Source: Gnetum montanum
Lineage: Eukaryota > Streptophyta > Gnetopsida > Gnetales > Gnetaceae
DNA length: 64,000 nucleotides
Direction of reading: 5' to 3'
Assembly: GCA_015680685.1 (NCBI GenBank)
Contig: MNCI01004036.1
Span: 770,596-834,595 of the forward strand
Of the stretch, positions 47,511 through 60,879 are shown piece by piece (within the stretch, counting starts at the first letter, position 1; every line of letters begins with the position of its first letter). The position numbers were made by a program, and so were the translations under genes. The notes beneath the pieces were generated by a model. It ran no database searches. It saw nothing but the letters and a program-made list of their open reading frames with translations, and had not been told where the DNA came from.

Positions 47511-48982
47511 TGATTAGTCTTTGAAGCATTTGTACCCTTTGATCATTCTTTAGTTAGCTTATTTGGCAAAAATGTGACATTATTGCATCTAAGTGATCAC
47601 AATCTTTGGTTTTGAGGTTCTAAGATAGCTAAAAGCATTGTTAATTATTATTATTTTAATCCTTTAACTATCTTTTTCACTAACTATGGGATGTTGGAAA
47701 AGTTTTAAAATTCCTAGTCTTAGTACCCTTATCACATAAAGCTTAATTTCATGAGCTCATAGGATTGAAAATGGCTTAAATTGGGCATACAAGCTAGTAG
47801 TATCATGTCTAGAGTGCTTTGAGTTCTCAAAATAGCAAAAAATATTTTCTCATTTAAAAAAAACTAGCAAAAATCAGCTAAGTTTTATGTATATTTATAC
47901 TATGTTTCAATTTCATTGACATTAATGTGTTGATGTAGCTAACTACGTCAATGTAGTAGCATTGACATGACTAGGTTGCAATATTTTTCTTTGAACTTCA
48001 GGCCTTTTTTGGTGATTTTTGAGAAAAAATGGAAGTCAAATGAGAGCTATAAAAAGGATCTAAGTGCAAGGACAACATTAGTGAGGTTACGTTGAAGTTT
48101 TATATGTTTCAAAAGTATAAGTGACATGACTAGGGATTTGATACAAGATGTTCATGAGACGATGAAATGAAATTAATAATGCCTTGATCTTGGATTTGTA
48201 GTTGGTTATTTTGGGCATGTGAAGGTGATGTATAGAAAATATGTCTAAGAGTTATATAAGTGGATTCTTCCCAAAGCAAGTTCGTGCCCTTAATGCCCTT
48301 GTATAACCATTTCACAAGGTGTTCATACACATGTTGAAAATTGAATATCGGTCCAGTCTATATACCATAGCAACATAGCTATTGTCTTTATAATTCTCAC
48401 TATACTAAATAAAACCATCAATTACATAATCATATACAACATTAAGATGAGAAATGAATCAAGAAGGGATTATAGGGATAGCATCATGAGGTGCTTTACC
48501 ATGTTTGCAATAGCTCCTCATGTCAATGTGATTAAAATGACCATTGTACCTATTCATCCAAGTTTTAGACCAAGTCCATACCTTTACCAATGACATCACA
48601 TTATCTCATCCCAAACTTATAACTATAGAACCATCAAAATCTTATGAAAACTTCATTACTCATAAAAATAAAATAATAAAGTAATTTTGATTAATTAATT
48701 GCTTAATATTAAAATTTGAAAATTCTTAACTATGGACTAGAGGGATATCTTTAGGTATAAGTAACATGTCTTTCTAGCCCCATAGTCAATGCTAATCCCA
48801 TTAGAAGAGTACATTTAGGCATGGACAATGTCTTTCTTATCACATAATGAGACTAGTCCAAGAAATATTTGGGATTCCTAAAAGTAGCCTATCTTTAGGC
48901 ATGGGTAACATTTCTTTCTAGTGATACCCTTGGAATCATTTTTCTTTTTTGAATTAACTAATTAGTGACTATGATTTCCTTA
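47511..48982 (-). other. 3' internal non-coding region of element E, with tandem repeats
   Basis: It contains the conserved block near 48240-48330 (encoding KGIKGTNLLW if read on the minus strand) and a diverged repeat TTTAGGCATG..AACATGTCTTTC at about 48745-48777, 48810-48839 and 48891-48921. A fourth copy lies across element F at 60881-60916. Confidence 0.65.
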
Positions 48983-48987
48983 CCAGA

Positions 48988-49813
48988 TGATAAATCATGT
49001 GATGGGCTACGTTGACAAGCATGCATTGACACATGGGTCGATGCGTTGATGTAGTATTTGTCTTTGGCTATATAAATGCATGTATTCATTGCATTTGTGA
49101 CACTGTTGAGTCAATAGAGTAGTCAAGTTCTTATAGTTTTATTTTGTCAAAGTTAGAATATTTTCTAAGTGCTCATAGTAGGACTTCAAGGATTGTACTG
49201 ATTCTTATTCAAAAATTAATGTACCTAAACACCTTGATGTGCTGATAATAAAGATGAGATTCTTGGAACTCCTTGTAGCACTTAAAATAGATTAATGTTT
49301 ACTTTCATGCACTTTATCATTATGCACTTTACATTCATGTTCCTAGTTAATTCATACATTTAGTAATCACACATAAGTACGACCACCTCAAACATATTGT
49401 TAATGCTTGAAAATCCTAATGGTGTTATTACTTGGTTCATCCAGTAGGCTAACATTTGGTAACCTAATAGCATTTTTACAGAGTTCAAGATGTGAACAAA
49501 TGGTGGAATTGGATGCTTATGTTAGGATAATTAGATTAAGACATTAGAGAATTAATTTGTTAGCTCATAATTAATTACTTTATTTCACACTTAGAATAAA
49601 ATTTAAAATAAATAAATATCATGTACCTTGGCTTATACTTAACCATACTATTGCACTTACACAAGTGAAGTTGAGAAGACAACAATCACATCCTCAAGTC
49701 ACTACCTTGTCTATTATGCATTTAGGAGCTAAATTCCATGGAATTTAACCAAATCACTAGTGTAATGCTTGTGATTTGTATGGTTGGGTGTAGGGACTAC
49801 TTGCCACTCATTA
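48988..49813 (+). repeat. 5' LTR of element F
   Basis: TGATAAATCATG to CTCATTA. U3 has GCATTGAC, GTCGATGCGTTGATG words (49000-49055), a TATA box CTATATAAATGC at 49068-49079, and AATAAAGAT near 49247. The U5 pair AACCATAC/GTATGGTT is conserved (about 49641 and 49778). Confidence 0.9.
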
Positions 49814-49832
49814 TTGGCGCTGTTGTCAGGAA
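49814..49832 (+). other. Primer-binding site of element F
   Basis: TTGGCGCTGTTGTCAGGAA is the tRNA-Asp site with only a few transitions. Confidence 0.9.
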
Positions 49833-49966
49833 ACTTTAGTTAGCTAAGTGTGCTACCCAGGAAAGGATAGTAAAACCCTCTAATGATGTTGTAAAGGAAC
49901 CTAACATTAAAACCATTAACATAAAGAATAATAACAAATGCACATTTTTTTTACATAATCACTGAT

Positions 49967-52500
49967 ATGGCTTTTTCTCACAAGGAAGACTCTCCACCAC
50001 CATTTCCAAGCAAACCTAATTAATGGCAAGAAGGTCAACAGACACAAGTGCCCCAACAATTAAAAGTTGTCTATATTCATCTAAATGCCTACACTTTGGA
50101 TATCACCTTCACCCTACATTAGGATGAGTAGTTGCAATAGAGGGACATGGAAGAAAACATCATGTTTCCTCCCAATCAATCTATTATAGTAATGTTATTA
50201 AACAATCTCATCAAGTTGAGCATTGCCAGACTCAATATGGAGTACATGGTTCATGGCCATGCTTATTAGGATTATCATCCATAGAAGAAAAATGAAATAA
50301 AAATTGGCAAATGGAAGTTAGACATGAGGCTTCAAAAGACAAAATTTTTTTGACCCACTTGTTCCTGCAAATGCCCAAAGAAGGCAAGGACTTCTTTTTG
50401 GTGCTTCCCAATACATAGATTCTCCTCAACTCTTTGAGGAGACCTTTAACTAGTGGGTCTAGTCAACTGTGGATAACCCTAGTAATGGGAAGAATGGGTC
50501 TAGAGATTAGGGAGCCTCAAGAGGTGGTAACCAAGGTAGAAACAATGACAAGCACCAGGAGAAAGACACACATGATGATTAGTGTAGGGATTGAAGAAGA
50601 GGGGGTAGTAGGCATCATTCTGGTGCTAGTTCTCCTCCCACTTCACCTTCATCATCATCCTCATTGTCTTCCTCCTTCAACTTTGATAGGAGAAGTAGAG
50701 GCAACAAAAATCATGATGAAGATGAATGATAGGATAGGGACGATTGTAGATCTCACTAAGATAACAAAGACCATGATCATGAATAACTAAGTGTTGAACA
50801 TCATAGATAATGAAGGCATAATAGGACTCATCATAGGCATCATGGCCATGAGAGGAACCACAATGACCACTATGACTATGATGAGCTCCTATTGGCTACC
50901 AAAAACATGTTAAACATTTCAAAGGCTATGAGGATTTTAACTTGACACACGAAGAATAGCCACATTAAATGGTTGGATATGAATAATACCCCAAAGTTTG
51001 AGGGGAGGAGGGTATAATTCAGATTCACAAAATCACCTACAAGTCTTTCATGACATTTGTGCCTTGAAAAATGCAAAAAATGAATGGAAAAAGCTAAAAC
51101 GTTTCCCAAGGACACTCATNCTTGGAATTGGAATCTATTTGGCGATGGAATATGATGCTAGAGTTGTTTAATGACAAGTTCCAAATGTACTCTAGAGTGT
51201 CCAATTTGAGGAGGAAAATTCAAGGGTGGAAACAAGGCACCAATGAGTCCTTGGATGTGATTATGGGTAGGTATTACTCTTTTTTGCACTACTGCCTAGG
51301 CCATGGGTACTCTCAATAGGATCAACTACATCATATCATAGATAGGCTTAGAACTAAAACTAGGTGAATCCTTGGGGTCTATTCCCAAGGAAGAATTTTT
51401 GAACTAAGGGCCCATTAGATTCTAAGGCTCATTGAGTAAGTGGTTAAAGAGGAAGGAGAGCCAAAAGGACAAGACAATGCACAAGAATACAATAGGGACC
51501 CCTCCATCTACAAAAGGGAGGTTTGTTTTTATGAAAAGGAGAAGGAGACATCACTTGATCAATTGGTGTAAAGGAAAATCATGCTAGTTCAAAAATATGT
51601 TACTGAAATATTGACTAAGGTTGATAAGATGTGGGACCCCTTGGACGAAAATTTTCAAATTTCTTTGAAGATTATAGAGAAAAGTAGAGATTAAGGAGGT
51701 AGTGGTTGTGAGTGAAAGAAGATGAAGGAGGTTAAACATGAATATCATAAAGCTAAGGGCAAAGCTACAGCAGTAGAGGAGGTTTTAGATTTTGAGTCTG
51801 ATGATGGTGGATGTGACATATATCAATATGAATATCCCAAGGGATGTTGTCCCATAGTATTACACTTATAGGAATCTGGGTGCATGCTTTGAATCCTAGA
51901 CTAGTAAAACAACAAGCACCTAGGTGGTTGTCTTATCCATAAGGAAACTATCAACAACAGTTCCACCAACAAGCTTACTATTTGAGTGGAGCACTAGCTC
52001 AACCTTAGGAACAATACCAATAGTGACAACATCCATAGTCATGGGGGATGTCACCTCTGAGGTTGCAGTACCCTTATTGCCAACTAGACCTATTCAGGTA
52101 TTATGTTCAATAACCCATCTCTCCATGTGACTCTTCTAGTCATGCTTCCTTCCCACATTACTATTACAGTGTTGAATACTACAAAGTGTCTTTTCCAAGG
52201 GGGAAGTTCTCATTTTTCTACTATCCTTCTCAACACTCTTCCTCTCCTACACCTCCACCTTCAACTCCTCTGTCACCTAATCTATTCATGCATGGTGAGA
52301 TACTTACCCAACCACAGTAGAGAAATGCTACAAGGACTGTAACCTTACACCTGGCTCCTCAATTGAGTGATTTTGAATCCAAGCCTTGTAAAAGATCATT
52401 ATTTAGAACCAACAGTCCCACAAAGCCCTCACAAACACCTGTGGCTATTAACCTTACTATTTCCACCTTTGAAATTGTTATCAAGTAACCTTCAAACCAA
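49967..52500 (+). pseudogene. gag of element F (degenerate)
   Basis: ATG at 49967 (MAFSHKED), 134 nt after the PBS. An N-terminal block with ENIMFPPNQ parallels A. A Ser/Pro-rich stretch (50620-50700), the gag core (51000-51480, split by an N at 51120), a knuckle CDIYQYEYPKGCC (about 51807-51855, one Cys to Tyr and His to Tyr) and a Pro-rich tail follow. Many stops are present. Confidence 0.83.
51120..51120. other. Assembly N inside gag of F, with probable missing bases
   Basis: Alignment to A (around 4190-4225) shows roughly 35 bases of gag core absent at this N. Unlike the Ns at 2652 and 18743, there is no flanking duplication. Confidence 0.6.
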
Positions 52501-52529
52501 AGTTCTCCCCAGCTATACACTGTCATGTT

Positions 52530-55500
52530 GACCTATGTAGTCATAGATTGTATCAAGGATAGCCATCTTCCCAAGAAGAGATCTAGTCCTAGGAGTCCTG
52601 TTATCTATTTACAAATATCTAGAAATGAACCATGTAAGGCTCTTTTGGACTTAGGCTTAGGAGTTAACTTGATTTCGTAAGAAATGTAGAAAGCTTGAAA
52701 CTTACCTTCCTTTAAAAAGAGAAATGTCAAACTAGAGCTGATAGACCAATCCATCACTATTCCTTTAGGATTGGTGAAAGACATTGTGATAATTATTTAT
52801 GAGTGGTGATATCCTGCCAATTTTTTTGTAATCTATGTGAAAAACAACAAAGTGGACTTCCCTATCATCATGGAAAGAGCATGGCTAAGAACTATAGATG
52901 TGAGGCTAGGGATTAGAGAGACTTCTTTGAAAATTTCTAAGGAAAATAAATTTGGAAAAATTAAGAAGAAGAGAGTTCCATGCATTATGTTCAATGACAC
53001 CAAGTGCCATTGCATGCAAAAACTATGGATCATCAAGAGCATATCACTTTAAGCATGTAGTTAGTGTGAAGATATCACAGAAGTTCAAAGGTGCATGTAT
53101 GTAGTAGCTAGTAAACATGAGGGCACTTAGTTTCTAACAACTAAAAATGAGGCTGGATTAGCAATGTTCATGGAACTAGCTTAGAGCTCCATGAGCTCAC
53201 ATGTGGAGAACATGGATAAGTTAGAGGAGATGCATTGCCAACTCTCTAATGAACAAAGCAAAATCAATTGGGGAGAATTGGAGATCCTTAAAAATTTCAA
53301 GCAAGAGCCTCTGGAATTAAAGGCTTTACTAGTAGGAATGGAGTATGCATTTTTAAAAAATGGCATGCTGGTAATTATCAATGCCACACTTGCTTTTGTA
53401 CAAAAAAGGAAATTATTGGAGGTTGTCAAAAAATGGCCAACAATATTTTCCTAGTCATATCATGAGTTAATAAGAATTGATCCAAGGATTTGCTAGCATA
53501 GAATATATATATATTCCTCCATCAAACCATAGAGATGGCTACAAAGACACTTGAATGCAAAAGTCAAGTAAATTATCAAAGAGGAGATTGAACAACTTAT
53601 CAAGGCTAAGTTCATTTACCTCATTGTGGATAGCGAGTGGGTTAGCCCACTTGTTATTGTGCCAAAGAAAGAAGAAAAATGGAGAGTTTGTATAGACTTT
53701 AGACTATTAAATATGGTAACTTGCAAAGATAATTTTCCATTTCCATTTGTGGATCAAGTGCTAGATACTATTGCAAGGCATTGCTACTATAGCTTTCTAG
53801 ATGGTTATAGTGGCAATAACTAAATTCAAATCGTAGCAAAGGGCCAGGCCAAGACAACATTCACAAGTTTATGGAGGACCTTTTCATACAAAAAGATGGC
53901 CTTTTGCCTATGCAATGCTCCCGCCACATTCTAATGGTTGGTCCGTAGCATCTTCCAATAATAAATTGATAGTGGGGTAGAAGTCTTCATGCATGGCTTC
54001 TCTACCTATAGGGCTACCTTTGAGAAAGCCTTGGATTTCCTAGAGAAATTTCTTCAATAATGTGTAGAAACTAACTTGAGGTTCAATTGGAAAAAGAGCC
54101 ATATGATGATCCAAGAGAACATTGTTTTGGAGAATCGAATCTCAAAAAAAGGGATTGAGGTGGATCCATAAAAAATAAGGATCATCCAAGGAATAACTAG
54201 AAAACTAGAGATTATGAAGGATGTGAGGTCATTACTATAGGTGCTTCATCGAAAACTTCTCAAAGGTTGCCAAGCCATTGGTGGAACTTACAAAGAAAGA
54301 TGTATCATTTGTTTGGACCAAGAAATGTGAGCATGCATTCCAATAACTAAAGCAGAAACTTGTAGAGACTAATTCTATGAGCACTAGATTGGTCTAGGCC
54401 ATTCCACATCATGATGGATGCATTAAACTATTCCTTGGGAGCCTTACTTACACATATGGATGATCAAAAATATCCACACTACATCCACTATGCAGGAAAA
54501 AGCATTGTGGGTGCACAACTCAACTACACCATCATTGAAAAAGAGCTTATTATAGTGGTGTATGAATTAGAGAAATTCAGGAATTATGTGCTTGGATACA
54601 AAGTGTTTGTACATACTGACCATAGTGTCATATGGTTCCTAATGAAAAAAACAACTATGAGCCCCCATGTCATATGATGGCTAGTGATTCTTCAAGAGTT
54701 TGACTTAACAATGATTTATTGCAAGGGGATCAAGAATGTGATGGCTAGCTAGTTATCTTAGTTGTAATGGGATAACAAGGAGGAGGAAAGCCCATTATCT
54801 AATCAATTTCTTGATGAAATCTTTGTTGGTGCTATTAATTAGCAAGATCCCAAAGAAATAAACTAGTACAATAACATTCTCTCTTATCTACTCACATAGG
54901 ATATGTCATTGAAGTGGGATCATAAGAAGAAATAATAGTTTCTTCATTAGGCCAAACACTTTATGGAAATCAATAGAAACCTCTATAAGGTTTGCGTGGA
55001 TGGCCTGGTACAATGGTGTGTCCCTAATGAATATCAACTTCAAGTCCTCTAGGATGCACACAAAGGCCCTTGTCGAGGCCACTATGCTGGGAGGAGGACA
55101 TCCACTAAGATCCTCATGACAGGATATTATTGGGCCATGATCTTCTGAGATGCCCATCACTTCTTTCATTTCTATGACCAGTGACAACTTGATGGAGGGA
55201 TGAACACACACATGGAAAGGCCTCAACAGTGGATACAATCATTAGAGCCTTTCAATCTTTAGGGGATTGATTTCATGGGGCCCATCAATCCCAAGTTAAA
55301 TTGGAAGGCCTGCATCATTGTGGTTGTTGATTACTATACCAAATGGATTGAAGTTGATGTCATCATCAATTTTTCATCCTCTACAGTAGCATAGTTTGTA
55401 TAATGAAATGTTATTAATAGGTTTGATAGGCCACAAGCACTAATTTCTGATAATGGAACACACTTTATAGGTGCCATTTTTTGAAAGCTCATGCAATGCT

Positions 55501-56000
55501 TAGGGGTTGAACATAAACTAACAACTCCTTACCACCCCCAAGCTAATGGCCAAGCCAAGGTTACTAATAGGGAAATTACCAAAATACTAAAATGAATAGT
55601 CAATAAATCTAGGAAGGATTGGACCAACAAATTCAATGATGCTCTTTGGGCTTATTATTCATCATGGAAACTTCCTATTGGATATTCTCATTATGAGCTC
55701 ATGTATAGAAAACTTCCAACACTTCCCATCCAAGCTAAACTCCATACAGTTTCAATAGCCTAGGACCTTGACTTGGACTTAAGTCTAGCCTAAAAAGAAA
55801 GATTGATGAATCTCAACACACTATACAAGAATAGATTAATGGCTCTATTATCAAATGAAGTGCACAAGGAACATAATAAATAATGTCATGATCTTAAGAT
55901 TCAGAAGGTGAAGTTTCAACTAGGGGATAAGGTGCTCTACTAAAACCCATGCACATGCCTCAATGGACAAAATTTCAAATGTTATGAGAGGGCCCTTACA
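52530..56000 (+). pseudogene. pol of element F: PR-RT-RNaseH-integrase (degenerate)
   Basis: Protease near 52640-53050 has DLG for DSG. RT at 53191-54240 has WRVCIDFRLLN near 53690, but the active site reads FMHG near 53990, losing both catalytic Asp. RNase H is at 54411-54765 with YTIIEKELIIVVYELEKF. Integrase: HH/CC zinc module near 55155 degraded, GIDFMGP near 55265, ISDNGTHF near 55450 intact, Glu changed to Lys (QAKVTN, near 55555). The C-terminal part with YRKLPTLPIQ (55700) is complete to about 56000. Confidence 0.9.
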
Positions 56001-56879
56001 TTATATATGAAACATTTCCATTGAAGGCAATGATAATATACTATCCTGACAGCCTAAGCAAAAGATATTTGATCAACACCTAGCAACTCAAGCCTTTCCT
56101 TGAACCAAAAACAACTAGTGGAACAAAAGCCTTAGTTGATGAACATGCACAATTAATTTTTCAGATTTCCTCCTTTCAACTTAGTCATGGGGGAGATGCC
56201 CATCCATGCTAATACTATATGAGTGGCTCCTTAGTTTTTAACTTTTTTTTTATTTTACACTGGTTTTCATACATTTTCAATTTTAAAAATATTTTACAAT
56301 ATTTTTTCTATACTTTTCCTTATTTTGGCTTTTCTTACATTTCTTCTTTTTTCATTATTTCTAGTAGGACTTTGGTACCAACTATAGCTACTAATTAATG
56401 ATGATTCTTAACTTGCATTGTTTACATGATTGCAAATGACTAGATTTCATCTTAGAATTTTGATGTTAATTAATGGAACATTGATTCTTTTCATGATATT
56501 AGGAAGTTCAAGCATCACAAAGAGATCAAGTAGAAATTGAAAATAGCTAATGTAGAAGTTGAAGTTCTCAAGAGCTAGTTTATAGACCAACGATCAGTTG
56601 CTAAGAACCTGGCTAGAGGAACGAATGACTACCATGAGCTACAGAACCTTGTCAAGATGTTCAAAATTTTCCTAACTCCCAAATGGTTTAACTAATAAAA
56701 TAATATTAAATATCGCTAATTCACCTAAGTTAAACCTTATCAACTAACTTGAGTAGCCATTATAATATAATAATAAAAAAATAATATTAAAATAATTAAT
56801 TTTCCATTATCACAAATTATCCTAAGTGTAACTAGCCAAATGGGACAAGGTATGAAAGTGTTATAACTTACACATAAAA
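56001..56879 (+). other. Spacer between pol and extra ORF of F, with duplicated ORF fragment
   Basis: Short A/T-rich sequence. Bases about 56505-56668 are a diverged direct copy of 59300-59463 from the end of the extra ORF. The conserved 3'-region block seen in A, B, C and E is not evident here. Confidence 0.65.
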
Positions 56880-59780
56880 CATTACTCCTTGGCTATGTTT
56901 TTGATCACAAATGGAACTAAAGAGACCACAAGAAGAAGGACCATCCCAACCATGGAAGAAGTAACTAAGAGGGGGAAGGGGTAATAGCCACAATGGCCCC
57001 AAGAAGGTGAAGCTAAAATCCATGCCATGAGGCCTCTTCAGGAGGAGCTCAAAGTAGAATGTGTTCACCAAATTCCCACTACAAAAATAGGTCAATTTAT
57101 GCAAGACGAGGTGCTAAGACTTGGACCAAATCTAAAGTTCATCTTGACTAAGGCTTGCTTGAGATAAATTTTTTCTAAGAAGGTCCAAAGTGCGGTTCTC
57201 TGGGAACTTAAATTTGGTCCTTTCTTAGACCTAGCACCAGAAGAGGTTAAGACAAAACTACAATGATCTCCCATGTGGCCCATCCTCACTTCCATCGGGG
57301 AGTGGTACATGGTAGAGACTTACCTCTTCTAGAATAACCAATAGGCAAATGCCCTTATGAAGATTAAGAACACTGGTGTGTCCTACTCGGTTGAGGCCAT
57401 TGTTGAGTTTCTTGGGTTGCCTAATAGTGGGATAACTTTGGTAGAAATCTCTACGTAAGTAAACCTTGATGTCAAAAGAAATGGGTCCAGTGGTGTTATG
57501 AAGCGGATTGTAAGGAATGTGGTATACTCACCAAGGTAGAAAGGGCCTACTTCAAGATTGCGGCCTACTACCTAAACCCAATGGTGAAGCCAAGCAAGAT
57601 CTCTTTCTTCTTTGCACATGTGTGTGCTTATCTAAGTAAAAAATTCCATGTCAACCTCCCCCAGCTCATCTTCCTAAAGATGCAAAAACAACTCAAAGGA
57701 AATGAGCAAGGGAGGAATACATTCCCCTTTCCTTGCTTGATTAGAATACTTTGCAAAAGGGGAGGGATAACCCATTATGCAAATGACACACTTCATCATG
57801 CTCCTACTGTATCTTGATAAGAGATGATGAAAGAGAAGACATTCATCAAGTTGCTTGAAGAGGAGTGACCACCACCACCACCTACTGAAGAAAAAACAAC
57901 AAAGGCTCATGTGGTAATTGAGTGCATGAAGAATATCTATGAGAAACTCTTACAACAATAGCAAGAAGGACCAAGTGGTGGAAAGTCCTTAGTCTACTGA
58001 CTAGTGTTGAGTCACCTTAATGAAGTCACATGAACCATTAACTAGCTAGAAGAGACTATGCCACTATTTTTAGCACAAAGAATGTAGTCACCCACAAGTT
58101 CAATCTGAGCATCTAAGAAGTGATGGTATCCATCCCTAGATAATACTAATTTCTAAAGATCTTTAGGAACACTACCACTTTCTTGCTGTGCTTGGAGGAG
58201 GGTGAGGGGATGACTGTCTTAGTGATGTAGCACCATCGATAGGAAACAATGATGGAGGTGGTGAAAGATCAAGTTGCAGAGGCCTTGAATGCTCTTGCAA
58301 CCATTGTACTAAACATTACTATACTTAGAGATGTGCAGGTGTCAAAAAACATATGAAGTGGGAGGCTAAGAGCAATCAAACATGAAGAGGTATTGGACTA
58401 ACCAGTGGAAACTAGATAACTACTTCTGGAGATCTTTGATCTCCTAAAAAACATCACTGCTACCCAGTCAAAGCTTTTAGAGACCAAGGACAAGCTCATC
58501 ATTGCAAATTCCCACCTTGAGGCATCCACGATTGAAAACTAATAGTTGGCTACCAAATTTACGTAATGGAGAGCCTGCCTAGCCAATCCTACCATTCTTA
58601 GCTAAGCAGTTACATGGGATGATGCTTTCTTATAGCTTCAGAATAGATTAAATGATTCCAAGAATGTGAAGGAGATGATAGTCTTTGATGTGTTCTTATT
58701 AGATGATCTGGCCTTCAACATTAATAAGGACTTGTCACAAGTCTAGAAGAAGAACTTAACTCTAACTAAAGACATGCATTGCCTATGCAATGTTAAAGTG
58801 TAAAAGGACTAGATGGTTGAGTTCATGAGATAGAAATAGGGGTAACTTACCAAGGTGAACATGGCTCTGAGGAGGTTGGCAGTGAAAACTTGTAATCTCT
58901 CAATGGAGGAAGCCAATGCACTTCACCAAAAAATGACCACTGAGATAGTCACCTAGAATAATGAGGCCCTAAAATTTGAATGAGTGAAAAATCACTACAG
59001 GGACCAAGTTGGACTCCTCAAGGAGGTGAATGAAAAGGAGATTTACCTAGCCAAGGCAAAGACGAATGAGACCCTCCAGTAACTGCAATAAAGAGGTGAT
59101 GTATAGAAACCAATCTTTGATGTATTGAATGCCTACAAAAAAGTAGAGATTAGCCTAAAGGAGTTGCAAATTGAAGAGATGATAGAATACATGGAGCTTT
59201 TCAACCTCCGTTACATAAACTTGGCAATGCTGAAAGCTGGAAGGTCATGGTTAGAGTTAGATAAGTAGGTGGCTAGCTCGTACATCTTTTATGAGACCAA
59301 GTTCAAGCATTAAAAAGGCACTAAGCAAAAGCTGGAAATAGCTAATGTAAAGCTTGAAGTTCTCATGAGCTAGTTTATAGACTAGCATTTGGTTGCTAAG
59401 AACCTAGCTAGAAAAATGAATGGCTACCATGACTTGTAGAAGCTCGTCAAGACATTTGATGTAGAACATAAACAATTTGTAGCCTGGTTTATTAATGTCA
59501 AGGAACTATTCTTGATAATTCCTTATTTATGAGATGTCCCTATACTAACCATTAGTGATGTTGCATGGATTGTGTATGGACCATGGAGTAAGGACAAGAA
59601 GATGAAGGCATTATTGGATGTCTTTCTCCTTTCACCTAAAGTAGCAGTTGTACCAAGACAATCACAACCATCACCTCAGCTTCAATTGCCACCACCATGA
59701 GCAATGTAGGCTAGAGAAGGTCCTTCAACATTCCAGGAGCCTCCACCTCCTAGCACTATTTGATCTCCTCTTTGTCTTTG
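56880..59780 (+). pseudogene. Extra ORF of element F: globular domain plus long coiled coil
   Basis: A former protein of roughly 900-950 residues. A basic N-terminus near 56910 precedes a globular block that is open from 57581 to 57817 (LSKKFHVNLPQLIFLKMQ, FPCLIRILCKRGG). It is preceded in frame by YFKIAAYYLNP. From about 58250 to 59470 the translation is rich in Lys, Glu and Leu with heptad-like spacing (for example LLEIFDLLKN, LKELQIEEMIEYMEL), suggesting a long coiled coil. The tail near 59640-59770 is Pro/Gln-rich. I see no signal peptide or membrane helix, so an envelope role is not supported. Stops and frameshifts are common. Confidence 0.78.
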
Positions 59781-59984
59781 GCACTAGAGGATTTCAATTG
59801 TTCAATTTTGTAAGGGTGTTTAATTTTGTTTTCCTAAACATCAATTTTTGTAATTATTATCATTCCATATAATCAAACACTTAAAGTTAGTCAATTAAGT
59901 CAATCGGTCTATGATTTCATACCTTTCCAATTTTGTAAGAAGCTCGATCCTAATTTCATTCACTCGAGGATGAGTTTTCAGTCA

Positions 59985-59996
59985 GTCGTGGCGATA
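59985..59996 (+). other. Polypurine tract of element F (decayed)
   Basis: GTCGTGGCGATA directly before the 3' LTR corresponds to GTCGTGGGGGTA in D with two changes. The upstream GAGGATGAGTTTTCA is shared with A. Confidence 0.8.
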
Positions 59997-60874
59997 TGAT
60001 AAATCATGTGATGGGTTGCATCGATGAGCATGCATCAACACATCCCCATCGATGTATCCCCATCAATGCTTGCATTGATGCTTTCACGCATATGCATCAG
60101 TGCACTATCTTTTGTTGCCTATATAAATGCATGTACCCATTGCATTTATGGCACTATTGAATCAATAAAGTAGCCAAGTTCTTGCAATTTTATTCTTCTA
60201 GAGTTAGAATATTTTTTTTAAGTGCCCATAGTAAGACTTCAAGGATTGTATGGATCCTTATTCGAGCATCAATGCACTTGAATACTTTGATGTGCCAATA
60301 ATAAAGATGAGATTCTTAAAACTCCTTGTAGCACTTAGAATACATTAATGTTTACTTTCATGTACTTTATCTTTCTGCACTTTACATTCATGTTCCTAGT
60401 TAATTCATACGCTTATTAATCACACATAAGTACGATCACCTTAAAAATATTGTTAACGCTTGTTAATCCCAGTGGTGTTATCACTTAGTTCGCTTAGTAG
60501 CCTAACACTTGGTAACCCAATAGTGTTTTTAATGAGTTCAAAATGTGCATGGAAGGTGGGTCTAGATGCTTATGTTAGGATAATTAGATTAAGACATTAG
60601 ATCATTAATTGGTTAGCTCATAATTAATTACTTTGTTTCACACTTAGATTAAATTGAATAAAATATAAAATAAATAAGAATCATGTGCCTTGGCTTATAC
60701 TTAACCATACACTTGCACTTCACAAGTGAAGACAAGAAGATAATGATCACATCCTTAAGTCACTACCTTGCCTATTATGCATTTAGGAGCTAATTTCCAC
60801 AAAATTTGACTAGATTGTTAGTGCAACACTTGTGATTCATATGGTTAGGTGTAGACACTAGTCGCTGCTCATTA
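59997..60874 (+). repeat. 3' LTR of element F
   Basis: TGATAAATCATG to CTCATTA. The U3 array is richer than in the 5' copy: CATCGATG, GCATCAAC, CATCAATGC and TTGATGC words at 60018-60100. A TATA-like CTATATAAATGC lies near 60119-60130. Confidence 0.9.
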
Positions 60875-60879
60875 TCAGA

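Larger units (their letters stand above)
48988..60874 (+). mobile_element. Element F: full-length gypsy retrotransposon with extra ORF
   Basis: CCAGA (48983-48987) and TCAGA (60875-60879) flank it; one base has mutated. Plus-strand order: 5' LTR, PBS, gag, protease, RT, RNase H, complete integrase, spacer, extra ORF, polypurine tract, 3' LTR. At 11.9 kb it is the only uninterrupted copy showing the full gene order including the extra ORF. All frames are disrupted and both RT catalytic Asp residues are lost. Confidence 0.92.

Noticed and set aside
56880-59780. Envelope protein assignment for the extra ORF
   Set aside because: The position is env-like, but no signal peptide, membrane helix or cleavage motif is visible; the content is globular plus coiled coil.
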